A stretch of DNA of 51,386 bases, from positions 1 through 51,386 of the forward strand of contig JBKQIY010000181.1 of the NCBI GenBank assembly GCA_052148155.1, in the 5' to 3' direction. This DNA comes from JBBQER01 sp052148155. Lineage in GTDB: Bacteria > Actinomycetota > Acidimicrobiia > IMCC26256 > PALSA-610. A program made the position numbers and the translations under genes. The number at the start of each line of letters is the position of its first letter. Positions within the stretch are counted from its first letter, which is position 1. This document shows, piece by piece, positions 7,567 to 17,770 of this stretch. Under the pieces are notes generated by a model. The model saw only the letters and a program-made list of their open reading frames with translations, was not told where the DNA came from and did no database searches.

Positions 7567-8856
7567 TTAGTACCCGAGGTCGGTCACCACGACGGTCGTT
7601 CCGACCGTCGACCAGTTCCACACGAACTCGGCGTCGGCTTGGCTCAGGCGTACACAGCCGTGCGACTCGGGCGTGCCGAGGAGCGAATCGGGTTCGATGG
7701 GCGTCCCGTCAGGCTCGAGCGGGATGCCGTGGAGATCGATCGGCGTCCCGTCGGAGGAGTACGCGAACCGCAACGTCCACGGCAGCGTCAGATCGCCCGA
7801 CGGAGACGACGGCACTTTGGAATAGACGTGGTCGACGCCGACCGCGGGCAGGCCATGGCGGCCTGAAACCAGGAACGTATGCGAGACCACGCCGTTGGCC
7901 TCAACCAGCCAGATGCGCTGTTCCTTGTTCGAGTACACGATGCGCCGGCCCGTTCCAGAGTTGGGCGGAAGGGGCGGGCCCGACGGCTGGGTCGCGATCC
8001 AATATCCGTGGCCGGGCGCCGCGGGTGCGATGCCGACCGCGGCTTCGACACCGCCGCTCGTGACGCTTCCCGAGAACTTGGCGGTGCCAGCCGTGTAGAC
8101 GTCGCCGTCATTCGCCACGAGCCACAGCCCGGTCCCTTTCGGGTTTCGTGCGAGACCCACGATCGGGCTCGACGGGTTCGCCGCGTGCATCGCGGACGCG
8201 TCGCCGAAGTTGAAGATGCGCCCGTCGGCGGAAGCGATCCAATAGCCGTGGCCGCTGACACTGCTTGTCATGGCGACGATCGGCGCGTTCAGCGCCGAGC
8301 CTCCGGTCGAGCCGTGGAAGCGTGCGTCGCCGAAGGTGAACACCCCACCGTCGGCGGCGACGAGCCAGTATCCGTGCCCGGATGGCGTTGCCGCCATACC
8401 CACGATCGGCGCGTTCAGCCGCAGGGCTCCGGTCGAGCCGTAAAAGCGTGCGTCGCCGAAGGTGAACACACCACCGTCGGCGGCGACGAGCCAGTACCCG
8501 TGCCCGGTTGGCGTGGCCGCGATGCCGACCACCGGCTGGTTGAGGTGCAGGGCTCCGGTCGAGCCGTAGAACCGTGCCGATCCGTAACTGAAAATTCCGC
8601 CGTCTTGGCCGAGGAGCCAGTAGCCCGTCCCCCGTGCGTCGGAAGCGATCCCGACGAGAGGCGCGTTCAGTGCAGTGGCCGGCGCACCGAGCGCATGGGC
8701 CCCGCCGAAACCGCGCACATTGATCGCACTCTCCGCGCCGGCTGGGGTTGACGCCAACATGGCGCAGGCGAGCACGAAACCGAGCGTGAGCACGAGTGGA
8801 CGCCGGATGCGCCGCGACGCGAACCGACCGAGCCCCGCACCTGTCATGGCAGCCAT
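7567..8856 (-). CDS. Secreted L,D-transpeptidase (YkuD) with N-terminal repeat domain
   Basis: The protein has 429 residues. A Sec signal peptide (core LTLGFVLACAMLAS, cleavage near TPAGAES) is followed by about six repeats of roughly 40 residues, pattern PIVGMAATPSGHGYWLVAAD then GGVFTFGDARFYGSTG. The C-terminal 125 residues form the YkuD fold, with the upstream histidine (IDLHGIP) and the catalytic SHGCVRLS (Cys about 403). Such enzymes form 3-3 cross-links in peptidoglycan or attach proteins to it. The repeats probably form a propeller-like wall- or glycan-binding module (inference). The frame stays open far upstream, but that part is antisense to the neighbouring moeB-type gene. The ATG at 8856 has GAGGG a few bases before it. 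It lies 59 bp after the adenylyltransferase and converges on the seven-repeat gene, leaving 16 bp between stops. Confidence 0.9.
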   Translation of the reverse strand: MAAMTGAGLGRFASRRIRRPLVLTLGFVLACAMLASTPAGAESAINVRGFGGAHALGAPATALNAPLVGIASDARGTGYWLLGQDGGIFSYGSARFYGSTGALHLNQPVVGIAATPTGHGYWLVAADGGVFTFGDARFYGSTGALRLNAPIVGMAATPSGHGYWLVAADGGVFTFGDARFHGSTGGSALNAPIVAMTSSVSGHGYWIASADGRIFNFGDASAMHAANPSSPIVGLARNPKGTGLWLVANDGDVYTAGTAKFSGSVTSGGVEAAVGIAPAAPGHGYWIATQPSGPPLPPNSGTGRRIVYSNKEQRIWLVEANGVVSHTFLVSGRHGLPAVGVDHVYSKVPSSPSGDLTLPWTLRFAYSSDGTPIDLHGIPLEPDGTPIEPDSLLGTPESHGCVRLSQADAEFVWNWSTVGTTVVVTDLGY

Positions 8857-8915
8857 TGCACCCTCGTTCGGCCCCCGACATGTTGACGGACCCGCGGGCG
8901 CGGGTTGGCATGCGT

Positions 8916-10097
8916 TCAGTGACTTGTGACGGTCCCGTCGGCCAGCACGGCATGAGGCAAACAAAGGTCGTCGTACTCCGCGAGTACGAGCTGCGCGCCT
9001 TCGCCGCATGCCGGACAGTTGGGGTCGCGCCGCACCTTGTAGTTGTGGAAGGTTTCGTCGAGTGCGTCGTATGCGAGCAGCCTTCCCCTGAGCGGTTCGC
9101 CGATGTCGAGCAACAGTTTGATCGCTTCGAGCGCTTGGATCGATCCGATGATGCCGGGGAGCACACCGAGGACGCCGGCTTCTGAGCACGACGGTGCCAA
9201 CTCTGGTGGTGGCGGTTCGGGCAGCAGACACCGGTAGCACGGTCCGTTGTACGGGTCGAACACCGTCACTTGGCCCTCGAACCGGAAGATCGATCCGTGC
9301 ACGACCGGGATGCGTTTCATCAACGACGCGTCGTTGAGGAGGTAACGGGTCGGGAAGTTGTCGGTACCGTCGACGATGACGTCGTATCCGTCGATGATGT
9401 CGAGGATGTTGTCGGCGCCGAACCGTACGTCGTAGGTGACGACGTCGACGTCGGGGTTCAGTGCCGTGAGCGTCTTCTTCGCGGAGTCGACCTTGCGGTC
9501 GCCGATGCGTTCCATGTTGTGCAGAATCTGGCGTTGGAGGTTCGACGCGTCGACGACATCCATGTCGACGATGCCGAGCGTGCCGACACCCGCGGCTGCG
9601 AGGTACAGCGCGGCGGGTGAGCCGAGCCCGCCCGCACCTAGGAGCAGTACCTTCGACTCGAGCAGCTTCTGTTGGCCGGCCTCGCCGACTTCGGGAAGCA
9701 GGATGTGGCGGCTGTAACGGTTGCGCTGTTCCGGATCGAGTACCGCGGGAGTGATCCAGGTGCGGCCCTCGTTCTTCCAACGGCCGAAACCGCCCGCCAT
9801 GGACACGACGTCGGAGTAGCCGAGGTCTTCGAGCGTCTTGGCCGCGAATGCGGAACGATTGCCGCCCGCGCAATATACGACGATGGGCGCCGCGCGATCG
9901 GGGAGCTTGTTCTCGGCCTGGGCCTCGAGGTGGCCGCGCGGGATGAACACCGCGCCGGGGATCATCCCCTGCTCGAACTCGTCCTGTTCGCGGACGTCCA
10001 GGAACGTCGAGTCCGCGAGTCGTGACTGCGCGGTTTCGGGATCGATCTCGCGGATGTCGGCCTTTGCTGCCTTCAGGAGGTCTCGGTAGCTCGCCAT
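8916..10097 (-). CDS. moeB: Rhodanese / MoeB-ThiF adenylyltransferase fusion
   Basis: Activates the C-terminal Gly-Gly of a ubiquitin-like sulfur carrier (MoaD/ThiS/CysO type) by adenylation and can pass on sulfur as a persulfide. The protein has 393 residues. The rhodanese domain comes first (about 20-115), with its active-site loop YCAGGNRS (Cys about 77). The E1-like domain follows, starting RYSRHILLPEVGEAGQ, with the ATP loop GAGGLGS (about 152), the DGTDNFPTRYLLND motif, and a structural zinc site formed by CYRC (about 286) and CPAC (about 362). In mycobacterial MoeZ the rhodanese domain is C-terminal, so the order here is reversed. A TAGGAT hexamer 10 nt before the ATG suggests its own promoter. 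Which carrier it serves cannot be told; no carrier gene is in the window. Confidence 0.93.
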   Translation of the reverse strand: MASYRDLLKAAKADIREIDPETAQSRLADSTFLDVREQDEFEQGMIPGAVFIPRGHLEAQAENKLPDRAAPIVVYCAGGNRSAFAAKTLEDLGYSDVVSMAGGFGRWKNEGRTWITPAVLDPEQRNRYSRHILLPEVGEAGQQKLLESKVLLLGAGGLGSPAALYLAAAGVGTLGIVDMDVVDASNLQRQILHNMERIGDRKVDSAKKTLTALNPDVDVVTYDVRFGADNILDIIDGYDVIVDGTDNFPTRYLLNDASLMKRIPVVHGSIFRFEGQVTVFDPYNGPCYRCLLPEPPPPELAPSCSEAGVLGVLPGIIGSIQALEAIKLLLDIGEPLRGRLLAYDALDETFHNYKVRRDPNCPACGEGAQLVLAEYDDLCLPHAVLADGTVTSH

Positions 10098-10107
10098 ACG
10101 GTGCTAA

Positions 10108-10113
10108 ATCCTA
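10108..10113 (-). promoter_or_regulatory. Candidate -10 element before the rhodanese-MoeB gene
   Basis: TAGGAT on the minus strand, 10 nt before the ATG, in the 46-bp gap after the sirtuin gene. Confidence 0.35.
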
Positions 10114-10143
10114 CTTCAAGGGTCGGATATTCCCAGCTGGGCG

Positions 10144-10911
10144 TCAGAGGCGGGCGGCGAGCGCCGGCAGCCAGACCCCGAGCCGATCTCTGCTCACGAT
10201 GTCGGCGAGGTCATCGAACGGGGTCGGTTCGTCGTTCACGATCACCAGACGTGCCCCCGCCCGCCGGGCGAGTTCGGGCAGCGCGGCTGCGGGATACACC
10301 ACGAGGGACGTTCCCAGCGCGAGGAACACCTCGGCGTGCGAAGCCGCGTGATGCGCCCGAGCGAGATCTTCGGCCACCAGATCTTCGCCGAAGCTGATCG
10401 TGGCCGACTTGAGGATTCCACCGCAGTGCTCGCACGCGGGATCCAACTCGCCGGCGCGTACTCGCTCCAACACGGTGGCCATCGGTCCTCGCCAACCGCA
10501 GGACATGCACTTCGCGTCGCGCACGTTGCCGTGGATCTCGACCACGATCTCCCCGGATTGGCCGGCGGCGTGATGGAGGCCGTCGACGTTCTGTGTCACC
10601 AACAGGTGCAAGGCGTTGTTCTGTTCGAGGTCGACAAGCGCGTGGTGGCCGGCGTTGGGCGTCGCATTCCATATCTCGCTGCGCAAACGGTTCTGCCACG
10701 ATCGCGCCCGCACCTCCGGATCACCCATGTAGTACTGCAGCGTCGCGGTCTTCTCCGCCGACGGATCCTTCGTCCACACGCCGTTCGGGCCCCGGAAGTC
10801 GGGGATACCTGACTCCGTCGAGATTCCCGCACCGGTGAGTACCACGACGCGCGACGCGGCGCGCAGCCAGCTCGCGACCGTCTCGAGACTCGCCCGGTCG
10901 GACCCGTCCAC
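10144..10911 (-). CDS. cobB: SIR2-family NAD-dependent protein deacylase
   Basis: Removes acyl groups from protein lysines using NAD. The 255-residue frame carries the sirtuin signatures in order: GAGISTESGIPDFRG (NAD loop), TQNVDGLHHAAG, the catalytic His in VVEIHGN, a four-Cys zinc site (CMSC and CEHC) and LGTSLVVYPAAALP. The Ala/Tyr/Arg set that favours long-acid deacylation is not obvious to me, so specificity is left open. GTG at 10911 is preferred over TTG at 10917, because a GGGGCGG stretch sits 6 nt before the GTG. It lies about 20 bp after the lipoprotein gene and 46 bp before the adenylyltransferase, suggesting cotranscription. Confidence 0.93.
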   Translation of the reverse strand: MDGSDRASLETVASWLRAASRVVVLTGAGISTESGIPDFRGPNGVWTKDPSAEKTATLQYYMGDPEVRARSWQNRLRSEIWNATPNAGHHALVDLEQNNALHLLVTQNVDGLHHAAGQSGEIVVEIHGNVRDAKCMSCGWRGPMATVLERVRAGELDPACEHCGGILKSATISFGEDLVAEDLARAHHAASHAEVFLALGTSLVVYPAAALPELARRAGARLVIVNDEPTPFDDLADIVSRDRLGVWLPALAARL

Positions 10912-10932
10912 AACCAACCGCCCCGGCCCGGC

Positions 10933-11460
10933 TCAGGTCGTCGCGGTCGGCGTGCCGATATGACACACCTGCGTGATGTACCGGCCGATATCGGAGGACG
11001 CGGCCTTCACCTGCGTGGTGGCGAGGGCCTCGAACGTCGTCAGGTCCACGTTCTCGAACTTGTACCCCGCGGCGGCGAGTGCCGAGTTGAGCTGCCCGAA
11101 GTATGGGACAAAGGTCGCGAAGTCGCCCTTGATCGCGTCGGGAGCCACCGATTGCATCTGCCTGAGCGCGGGGACGAGCTTCGCGAACAGCGACTTCAGA
11201 TCGGTCGGTGTCATCGTCGCAATGGCGGCGTCGGCGTTGAATGCAGCCTTGTCCTGGCGAACGAGACCGCAGAAGTTCCCTCCGCTGGAGCCGCTGTACG
11301 AAGCCGGCCGGGAAGTCGTCGCAGTGCCCGAGCTTGACGTCGTCGTCGACGACGTCGACGAGGCGGCCGTCTTCGAGGACGACCCGCACGCCGCCGCGGC
11401 CAGCGCGACCAGCGCGACGGTCAACATCAGTTTCCGAGCCGGCAACTTCCGTGTACGCAT
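10933..11460 (-). CDS. Small secreted lipoprotein of unknown function
   Basis: The protein has 175 residues. The N-terminus MRTRKLPARKL plus a hydrophobic run ending LAAAAC gives a lipoprotein signal, with the lipidated Cys near residue 28. A low-complexity Ser/Thr linker (SSTSSTTTSSSGTATTS) follows, then a domain of about 110 residues with two cysteines (NFCGLV and QVCHIG). The folded part has a helical pattern (DLKSLFAKLVPALRQM) common in actinobacterial surface lipoproteins. GGGAG lies 6-7 nt before the ATG. The frame is open far upstream, but that part is Arg-rich and lacks a signal. It heads the minus-strand run lipoprotein - sirtuin - adenylyltransferase - L,D-transpeptidase. Confidence 0.8.
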   Translation of the reverse strand: MRTRKLPARKLMLTVALVALAAAACGSSSKTAASSTSSTTTSSSGTATTSRPASYSGSSGGNFCGLVRQDKAAFNADAAIATMTPTDLKSLFAKLVPALRQMQSVAPDAIKGDFATFVPYFGQLNSALAAAGYKFENVDLTTFEALATTQVKAASSDIGRYITQVCHIGTPTATT

Positions 11461-12222
11461 GCTGTCTCCCTGACGGTTCCGTACGAGCGAACAGCGGACC
11501 ATCTCACTCGTCCGAACCCATTGCAAGTATCTCGCCGCCGGTCGGAGTGGACAGCTGCGACGCTGCGAGCACGTCCTGCCCGACCGCCGAGCGGCCGATC
11601 CTGGCAACGAGGACGTCACGGGTCCGACCCGGACGACCTCACCAAAAAAGCGCGGTCGTGGCGTGCGCTCGCGTGGGTGCTCCCGCGCCCACCGCGCCGC
11701 GTCGAACTCGAAGTGGGGTTGGAGACCGCCAACGTGGCGCGTTCGCTCGCCGACGTACGGAGTTGACGGCAAGCGCGCCGATCGGGAGGCCGACACGAAC
11801 CGAGTCGCCGTCGACGATCCCGGTTGTCGACACTCGTTGCTGTCGAGACGCGCGGTCGACGCGCACGAATCGGGCTGAGTGCCCTGCAAGGATCGGAGAC
11901 GCGGTTGACGAAGTGCCAACGCGCCACGTCGACCGACACGCCGTCGCCGCTCTCGACGCGCCGGTGCGCCCGGTCGTCGGTCGTCGATGTGCACTGGGAC
12001 ACCTAAACGCCAGCAACCGCACCTTTTTCGGGTGCAGCCACCAACGCCGCCTGGAAGCAGAGGCTCGTCCAATCGTCATCCGCCGCACATCTGAAGACGT
12101 CTAGAAGTGTTTTAAGATGTGTAGGATGCGGATATCGGGGGAGTCGGCCCGGGGCAATCCCGCGATTTGGTGTCCGCGGCCCCTTTTCTCGCCGGGCAAT
12201 GGTGCGTGGTTCACTTGCCAGT
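11461..12222. other. Intergenic region without a credible gene
   Basis: About 760 bp between the divergent lipoprotein and methylmalonyl-CoA mutase genes. Long frames exist on both strands but are Arg/Ser-rich and give no family resemblance. One minus-strand frame (11638 down to a TGA at 11504) reads GRTRDVLVARIGRSAVGQ and looks more protein-like than its surroundings, but it is closed upstream by a stop. This could be the debris of a decayed gene. A less GC-rich patch at about 12095-12130 probably holds the mutase promoter. Confidence 0.5.
12113..12127 (+). promoter_or_regulatory. Possible promoter of the mutase operon
   Basis: Two overlapping -10-like hexamers, TAAGAT (12113-12118) and TAGGAT (12122-12127), lie in a locally AT-richer patch. 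CTGAAG at 12091, 16 nt before TAAGAT, is a weak -35 candidate. Confidence 0.3.
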
Positions 12223-14365
<2,143 letters not shown>

Positions 14366-14382
<17 letters not shown>

Positions 14383-15343
14383 ACTTGCCCGCGCGGTGCG
14401 CACCGGCGACCGCCGCGCGCTCGCCCAGGCGATCACCCTCGTAGAGTCCGCGCGCGCCGATCACCGTGAGCAGGCGGTCACGCTGCTCGAGGAGATCCTG
14501 GCGGCCACCGGCGCCGCAACTCGTGTCGGGATCAGCGGAGCGCCGGGCGCGGGGAAGTCGACCTTCATCGAAACCCTCGGTCTGCATCTCGTGGAGGCGG
14601 GTCAGCGCGTCGCGGTGCTCGCGGTTGATCCGTCGAGCGCACGCAGCGGCGGTTCGATCCTCGGCGACAAGACGCGCATGGAACAGCTCTCGCGTCGCTC
14701 GGAGGCGTTCATACGGCCGTCACCGTCAGGAGCCACAGTCGGCGGTGTCGCCCGGCGCACCCGCGAGGCGTTACTCGTGTGCGAGGCGGCCGGTTTCGAC
14801 GTCGTCCTCGTGGAGACCGTCGGCGTCGGCCAGTCAGAGGTCGCGGTGGCGGGGATGGTCGATCTCTTCGTTCTGCTGCTCGCGCCCGGTGCGGGCGACG
14901 AGCTCCAAGGCGTGAAGCGAGGGATCGTCGAGCTCGCCGATCTTGTCGTCGTGAACAAAGCCGACGGCGACCTGGCGGATCTCGCTCGTCATACCGCCGC
15001 CGACTACGCCCACGCGTTGCACCTTGTACGAGCGTCGGATTCCAGTGCCGCTGAGCGCGTGCGCACATGTTCCGCCCTGTTCGGCGACGGTATCGACGAA
15101 CTGTGGGCGACGGTCAGTGCGCTCGTCGGCGCGGCTCGCGCCTCGGGTGAGCTCGACGCCCGACGCACCGAGCAGGCGCGCGCTTGGATGTGGTCAGAGG
15201 TGACCGAGACGCTGCTCGATGATCTTCGACATGACGCAGACGTGCGGAAGCAGATCGACGCGCTCGAGGATGACGTCAGCCGCGGCCGGATGTCGCCCGG
15301 GGCGGCCGCGCGACAGGTCCTCGCCGTGTTCCGGCCTCAGTGA
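14366..15343 (+). CDS. meaB: MeaB-type GTPase chaperone of methylmalonyl-CoA mutase
   Basis: G3E-family P-loop GTPase that gates adenosylcobalamin loading and protects or repairs the mutase. The protein has 325 residues. An N-terminal helical arm is followed by the Walker A GAPGAGKST (about 58-66), the VDPSS loop, SGGSILGDKTRM, the switch region ETVGVGQSE, and the base-specificity motif NKAD (about 195). The C-terminal arm, with WMWSEVTETLLDDL, is the family's dimerisation extension. The ATG overlaps the mutase end, so the two are translationally coupled, and the partner assignment is secure from context. Confidence 0.95.
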
Positions 15344-16329
15344 GCGCGGCGCGGGCCTTCGATGACCTGACGCCGCGAGGCCAACTCGGTCGGCTACGCA
15401 CCCTGGCGTTTGCTGCGTTGCGCGAATACGACCTCGAAGTCGTCCGCTGTCGCTTTGTCGCTCAGGCGTTCAACACGGTGTTCCGCGTCGACGCCGCCAA
15501 CGGCTCAACCTACGCGTTTCGTATCAGCCCGCATTTGCGCATCCACGCAGACGGGTGTGAGTTAGCCGAAGCCGAATGGCTGACCGCGCTTCGCCGCGAC
15601 GCAACGTCGTCGGTTCCGCAAGTGATCAGAACGCGCGACCGATCCGTGGTCGTCACCGCGGCCGCGGCCGGAGTTCCCCAAGCCCGTACATGCGTGCTGT
15701 TCGAATGGACCGCGGGGCGTCCGCTGCGCGAGCGCACGAGCGTCAATCTCGTACACAAGGTGGGCGCGTTGACCGCGATCGTGCACGAGCACGGCGCTTT
15801 CTGGGCAGCCACCCGCCCACCTGGGCCGCCGTCCGGTGTGCTCGTGGCCGACTGCGTCCTGTACTTCCGAGCCGCGAGGCGGCTCGACGAGCTCCGCCCG
15901 ACGTACGGGTCGGTCCTCGCCGAAGCGGCCGATCGAACGCAACGGGCACTGGACGATCTCTGGCGGAATCCGCCCCACCGTCCGCACCTGCTGCACGGTG
16001 ATGTGCAACCCGGCAACGTCTTGGCCGCGCACGGCGAGGTGACGCTCATCGACTTCCAGGATTTGATCTGGGGTTTCGAGATACAGGACGCGCTGATCGC
16101 CGTTGACGCGCTCGCACCGTTGGACAACGGCCCGAGGCTCGTCGACGCGTTCCGCCGGGGCTACGAGACGGTACGGCCCTGGCCCGACGCCGACCGCGGG
16201 ACGGTCGAGGCGCTCACCGCCGCTCGGCACCTGAACATCCTCAACTTCGGCCTCAATGTCCGACGGCCCGACCTCGAGCGCTTCGTCGCCCGCCACGCGG
16301 GTCCGGTTGTCGAGTGGATGCGCGGCTAA
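15340..16329 (+). CDS. Aminoglycoside-phosphotransferase-fold kinase
   Basis: The protein has 329 residues. The APH/choline-kinase fold is shown by LLHGDVQPGNVL (catalytic loop, HGDxxxxN) and LIDFQDLIWGFEIQDALIA (Asp of the metal-binding DFG equivalent). The N-terminal part has a nucleotide-binding pattern (RFVAQAFNTVFRVDA, YAFRISP). The substrate is unknown; relatives phosphorylate small alcohols, homoserine or antibiotics. The GTG start overlaps the meaB stop as GTGA, so it belongs to the mutase operon by coupling, but no link to propionate metabolism is known to me. Its 3' end overlaps the stop of the small minus-strand gene that follows by 4 bp. Confidence 0.8.
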   Translation: MSAARAFDDLTPRGQLGRLRTLAFAALREYDLEVVRCRFVAQAFNTVFRVDAANGSTYAFRISPHLRIHADGCELAEAEWLTALRRDATSSVPQVIRTRDRSVVVTAAAAGVPQARTCVLFEWTAGRPLRERTSVNLVHKVGALTAIVHEHGAFWAATRPPGPPSGVLVADCVLYFRAARRLDELRPTYGSVLAEAADRTQRALDDLWRNPPHRPHLLHGDVQPGNVLAAHGEVTLIDFQDLIWGFEIQDALIAVDALAPLDNGPRLVDAFRRGYETVRPWPDADRGTVEALTAARHLNILNFGLNVRRPDLERFVARHAGPVVEWMRG

Positions 16330-16532
16330 CTCGCCCGGCGCACGACCTCGGGCGGAGCGACCCGACGCAGGATCTCTCTCGCCTGGGCGACACCCTGGCG
16401 GCCGACCGTACGGGTTCGCTCATCGAGCACCCAGTCGGGCCGGACCGAACCGCCGGGCAACAGCCGCAGCTGGACGACCCCGGCCCGTGTCGACCGCTCC
16501 GCTCCGCTTCGGTGCGCCGCGTTCTTCTTCAT
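16326..16532 (-). CDS. Small conserved-looking protein, 68 residues
   Basis: Starts MKKNAAHRSGAERS and continues with VQLRLLPGGSVRPDWVLD, then ERTRTVGRQGVAQAREILRR. Third positions are almost all G or C on this strand, as in the real genes here, while the antisense frames are not. It is a short basic soluble protein with no signal or membrane segment and no recognised domain. The ATG is preceded by GGGGA at a loose spacing of about 11 nt. It ends tail to tail with the phosphotransferase and is divergent from iscS, 83 bp away. Confidence 0.55.
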   Translation of the reverse strand: MKKNAAHRSGAERSTRAGVVQLRLLPGGSVRPDWVLDERTRTVGRQGVAQAREILRRVAPPEVVRRAS

Positions 16533-16603
16533 ATGAGAAGTATCCCCATCGGGTGAGACATTTATTCCCCCGCCGCGCTCCCGGAGGCTGATTTGTCGCT
16601 CGG

Positions 16604-16609
16604 TACGCT
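16604..16609 (+). promoter_or_regulatory. Candidate -10 element of iscS (leaderless)
   Basis: TACGCT ends 6 nt before the iscS GTG, with no Shine-Dalgarno sequence between. The same hexamer at the same distance precedes ilvD. Confidence 0.5.
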
Positions 16610-16615
16610 CTTTGC

Positions 16616-17770
16616 GTGGCGTATCTGGATCACGCGGCCTCCACGCCGCTGCGAACCCAAGCGCGGGCCGCGATGGAGCACTTCCTCGCACAAGACTGCG
16701 CGAACCCGTCCGGGATGCATGGTGCCGCCCGCGCGTCGAAGTCGGCGCTGGAGGCGGCCCGCGAAACTGTGGCCGGAGCTTGTGGCTGCGAGCCGCGAGA
16801 GATCGTGTTCACGGGCGGGGGCAGCGAAGCCGACAACCTCGCGGTCAAAGGTGCGGCCTGGGCGGCACGTGCCGCACGGAATGCTGACGGCATCGTCACC
16901 TCGGCGATCGAGCACAAGGCGGTGCTCGGTTCGTCCGGCCGTCTCGAACGCGAAGGGTTCAGGGTGTCGCGGGTCGGAGCCGACGCCGGCGGCACCGTAG
17001 ATCTCGACGCGCTCGCGGACGCGCTCGACGAACGGACCGCCCTCGTTTCGGTCATGCTCGTCAACAACGAGACCGGCATCGTGCAACCCTTGTCCCAGGT
17101 GGTCGAAATCGTTCGTGCCCGCGCGCCGCTCGCGGTCATCCACACCGATGCGATCCAAGGCTTCCCCTGGATCGACCTCCGCCACGCGACGTCCGGCGCG
17201 CAACTCGTCACAATCTCAGGGCACAAGATCGGCGGACCTCAAGGCGTCGGTGCGCTCGTCGTACGCGACGGCGTCGAGCTCGTCCCGCTCGTGGATGGCG
17301 GCGGCCACGAAGGAGAACGACGCGCCGGGACGCAGAACGTCGCAGGCGTCGTCGGGATGGCCGCCGCATCGCGTGTCGCCGACGAGCAGCGTCGGTCCGA
17401 AAGCGCCCGGATCGGCGAGCTGCGCGATCGGCTCCAGCGCGAACTCGCGCACACGGTCCCCGGCTTCGCAGTGAACGGGGACCCCACGCGCCGCGTCCCA
17501 GGAATTCTCAACTGCGCGTTCGCCGGAGTCGAGGCCGAAACGCTGCTCGTCGCGCTCGACCAGCACCACGTGTGCGCGTCGTCGGGTTCGGCGTGCACGT
17601 CCGGCGCCATCGACCCTTCGCACGTCTTGCTGGCAATGGGGCTCACGTCGGATCGGGCGCGGGCCTCGGTTCGTTTCAGCCTCGGACACACCACCACCGA
17701 CGCCGACATTGACGGGGCGGTCGAGATCATTCCGCGCGCCGTGCGCCAGCTCCTCGGAGCCGCCGCGTGA
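16616..17770 (+). CDS. iscS: Cysteine desulfurase (NifS/IscS type)
   Basis: PLP enzyme that takes sulfur from cysteine and carries it as a persulfide for tRNA thiolation and Fe-S clusters. The protein has 384 residues. The N-terminal YLDHAASTPL motif, the PLP lysine in SGHKIGGPQGVGAL (about 203), the N-x-E-T-G-x-x-Q stretch NNETGIVQPL, and the catalytic cysteine in SSGSACTSG (about 325) are all present. The next gene is mnmA, overlapping by GTGA, so the main local role is probably sulfur supply for tRNA 2-thiouridine. The same pair occurs in mycobacteria (Rv3025c-Rv3024c). GTG start after a leaderless-type -10. Confidence 0.96.
   Translation: MAYLDHAASTPLRTQARAAMEHFLAQDCANPSGMHGAARASKSALEAARETVAGACGCEPREIVFTGGGSEADNLAVKGAAWAARAARNADGIVTSAIEHKAVLGSSGRLEREGFRVSRVGADAGGTVDLDALADALDERTALVSVMLVNNETGIVQPLSQVVEIVRARAPLAVIHTDAIQGFPWIDLRHATSGAQLVTISGHKIGGPQGVGALVVRDGVELVPLVDGGGHEGERRAGTQNVAGVVGMAAASRVADEQRRSESARIGELRDRLQRELAHTVPGFAVNGDPTRRVPGILNCAFAGVEAETLLVALDQHHVCASSGSACTSGAIDPSHVLLAMGLTSDRARASVRFSLGHTTTDADIDGAVEIIPRAVRQLLGAAA

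Noticed and set aside
8857..9873. N-terminal extension of the L,D-transpeptidase frame
   Set aside because: Arg-rich antisense-frame reading through the adenylyltransferase gene; the signal peptide and Shine-Dalgarno sequence place the start at 8856.
11639..12088. 149-codon minus-strand ORF in the mutase upstream gap
   Set aside because: Arg/Ser-rich with no signal, domain or Shine-Dalgarno sequence; more likely chance or debris.
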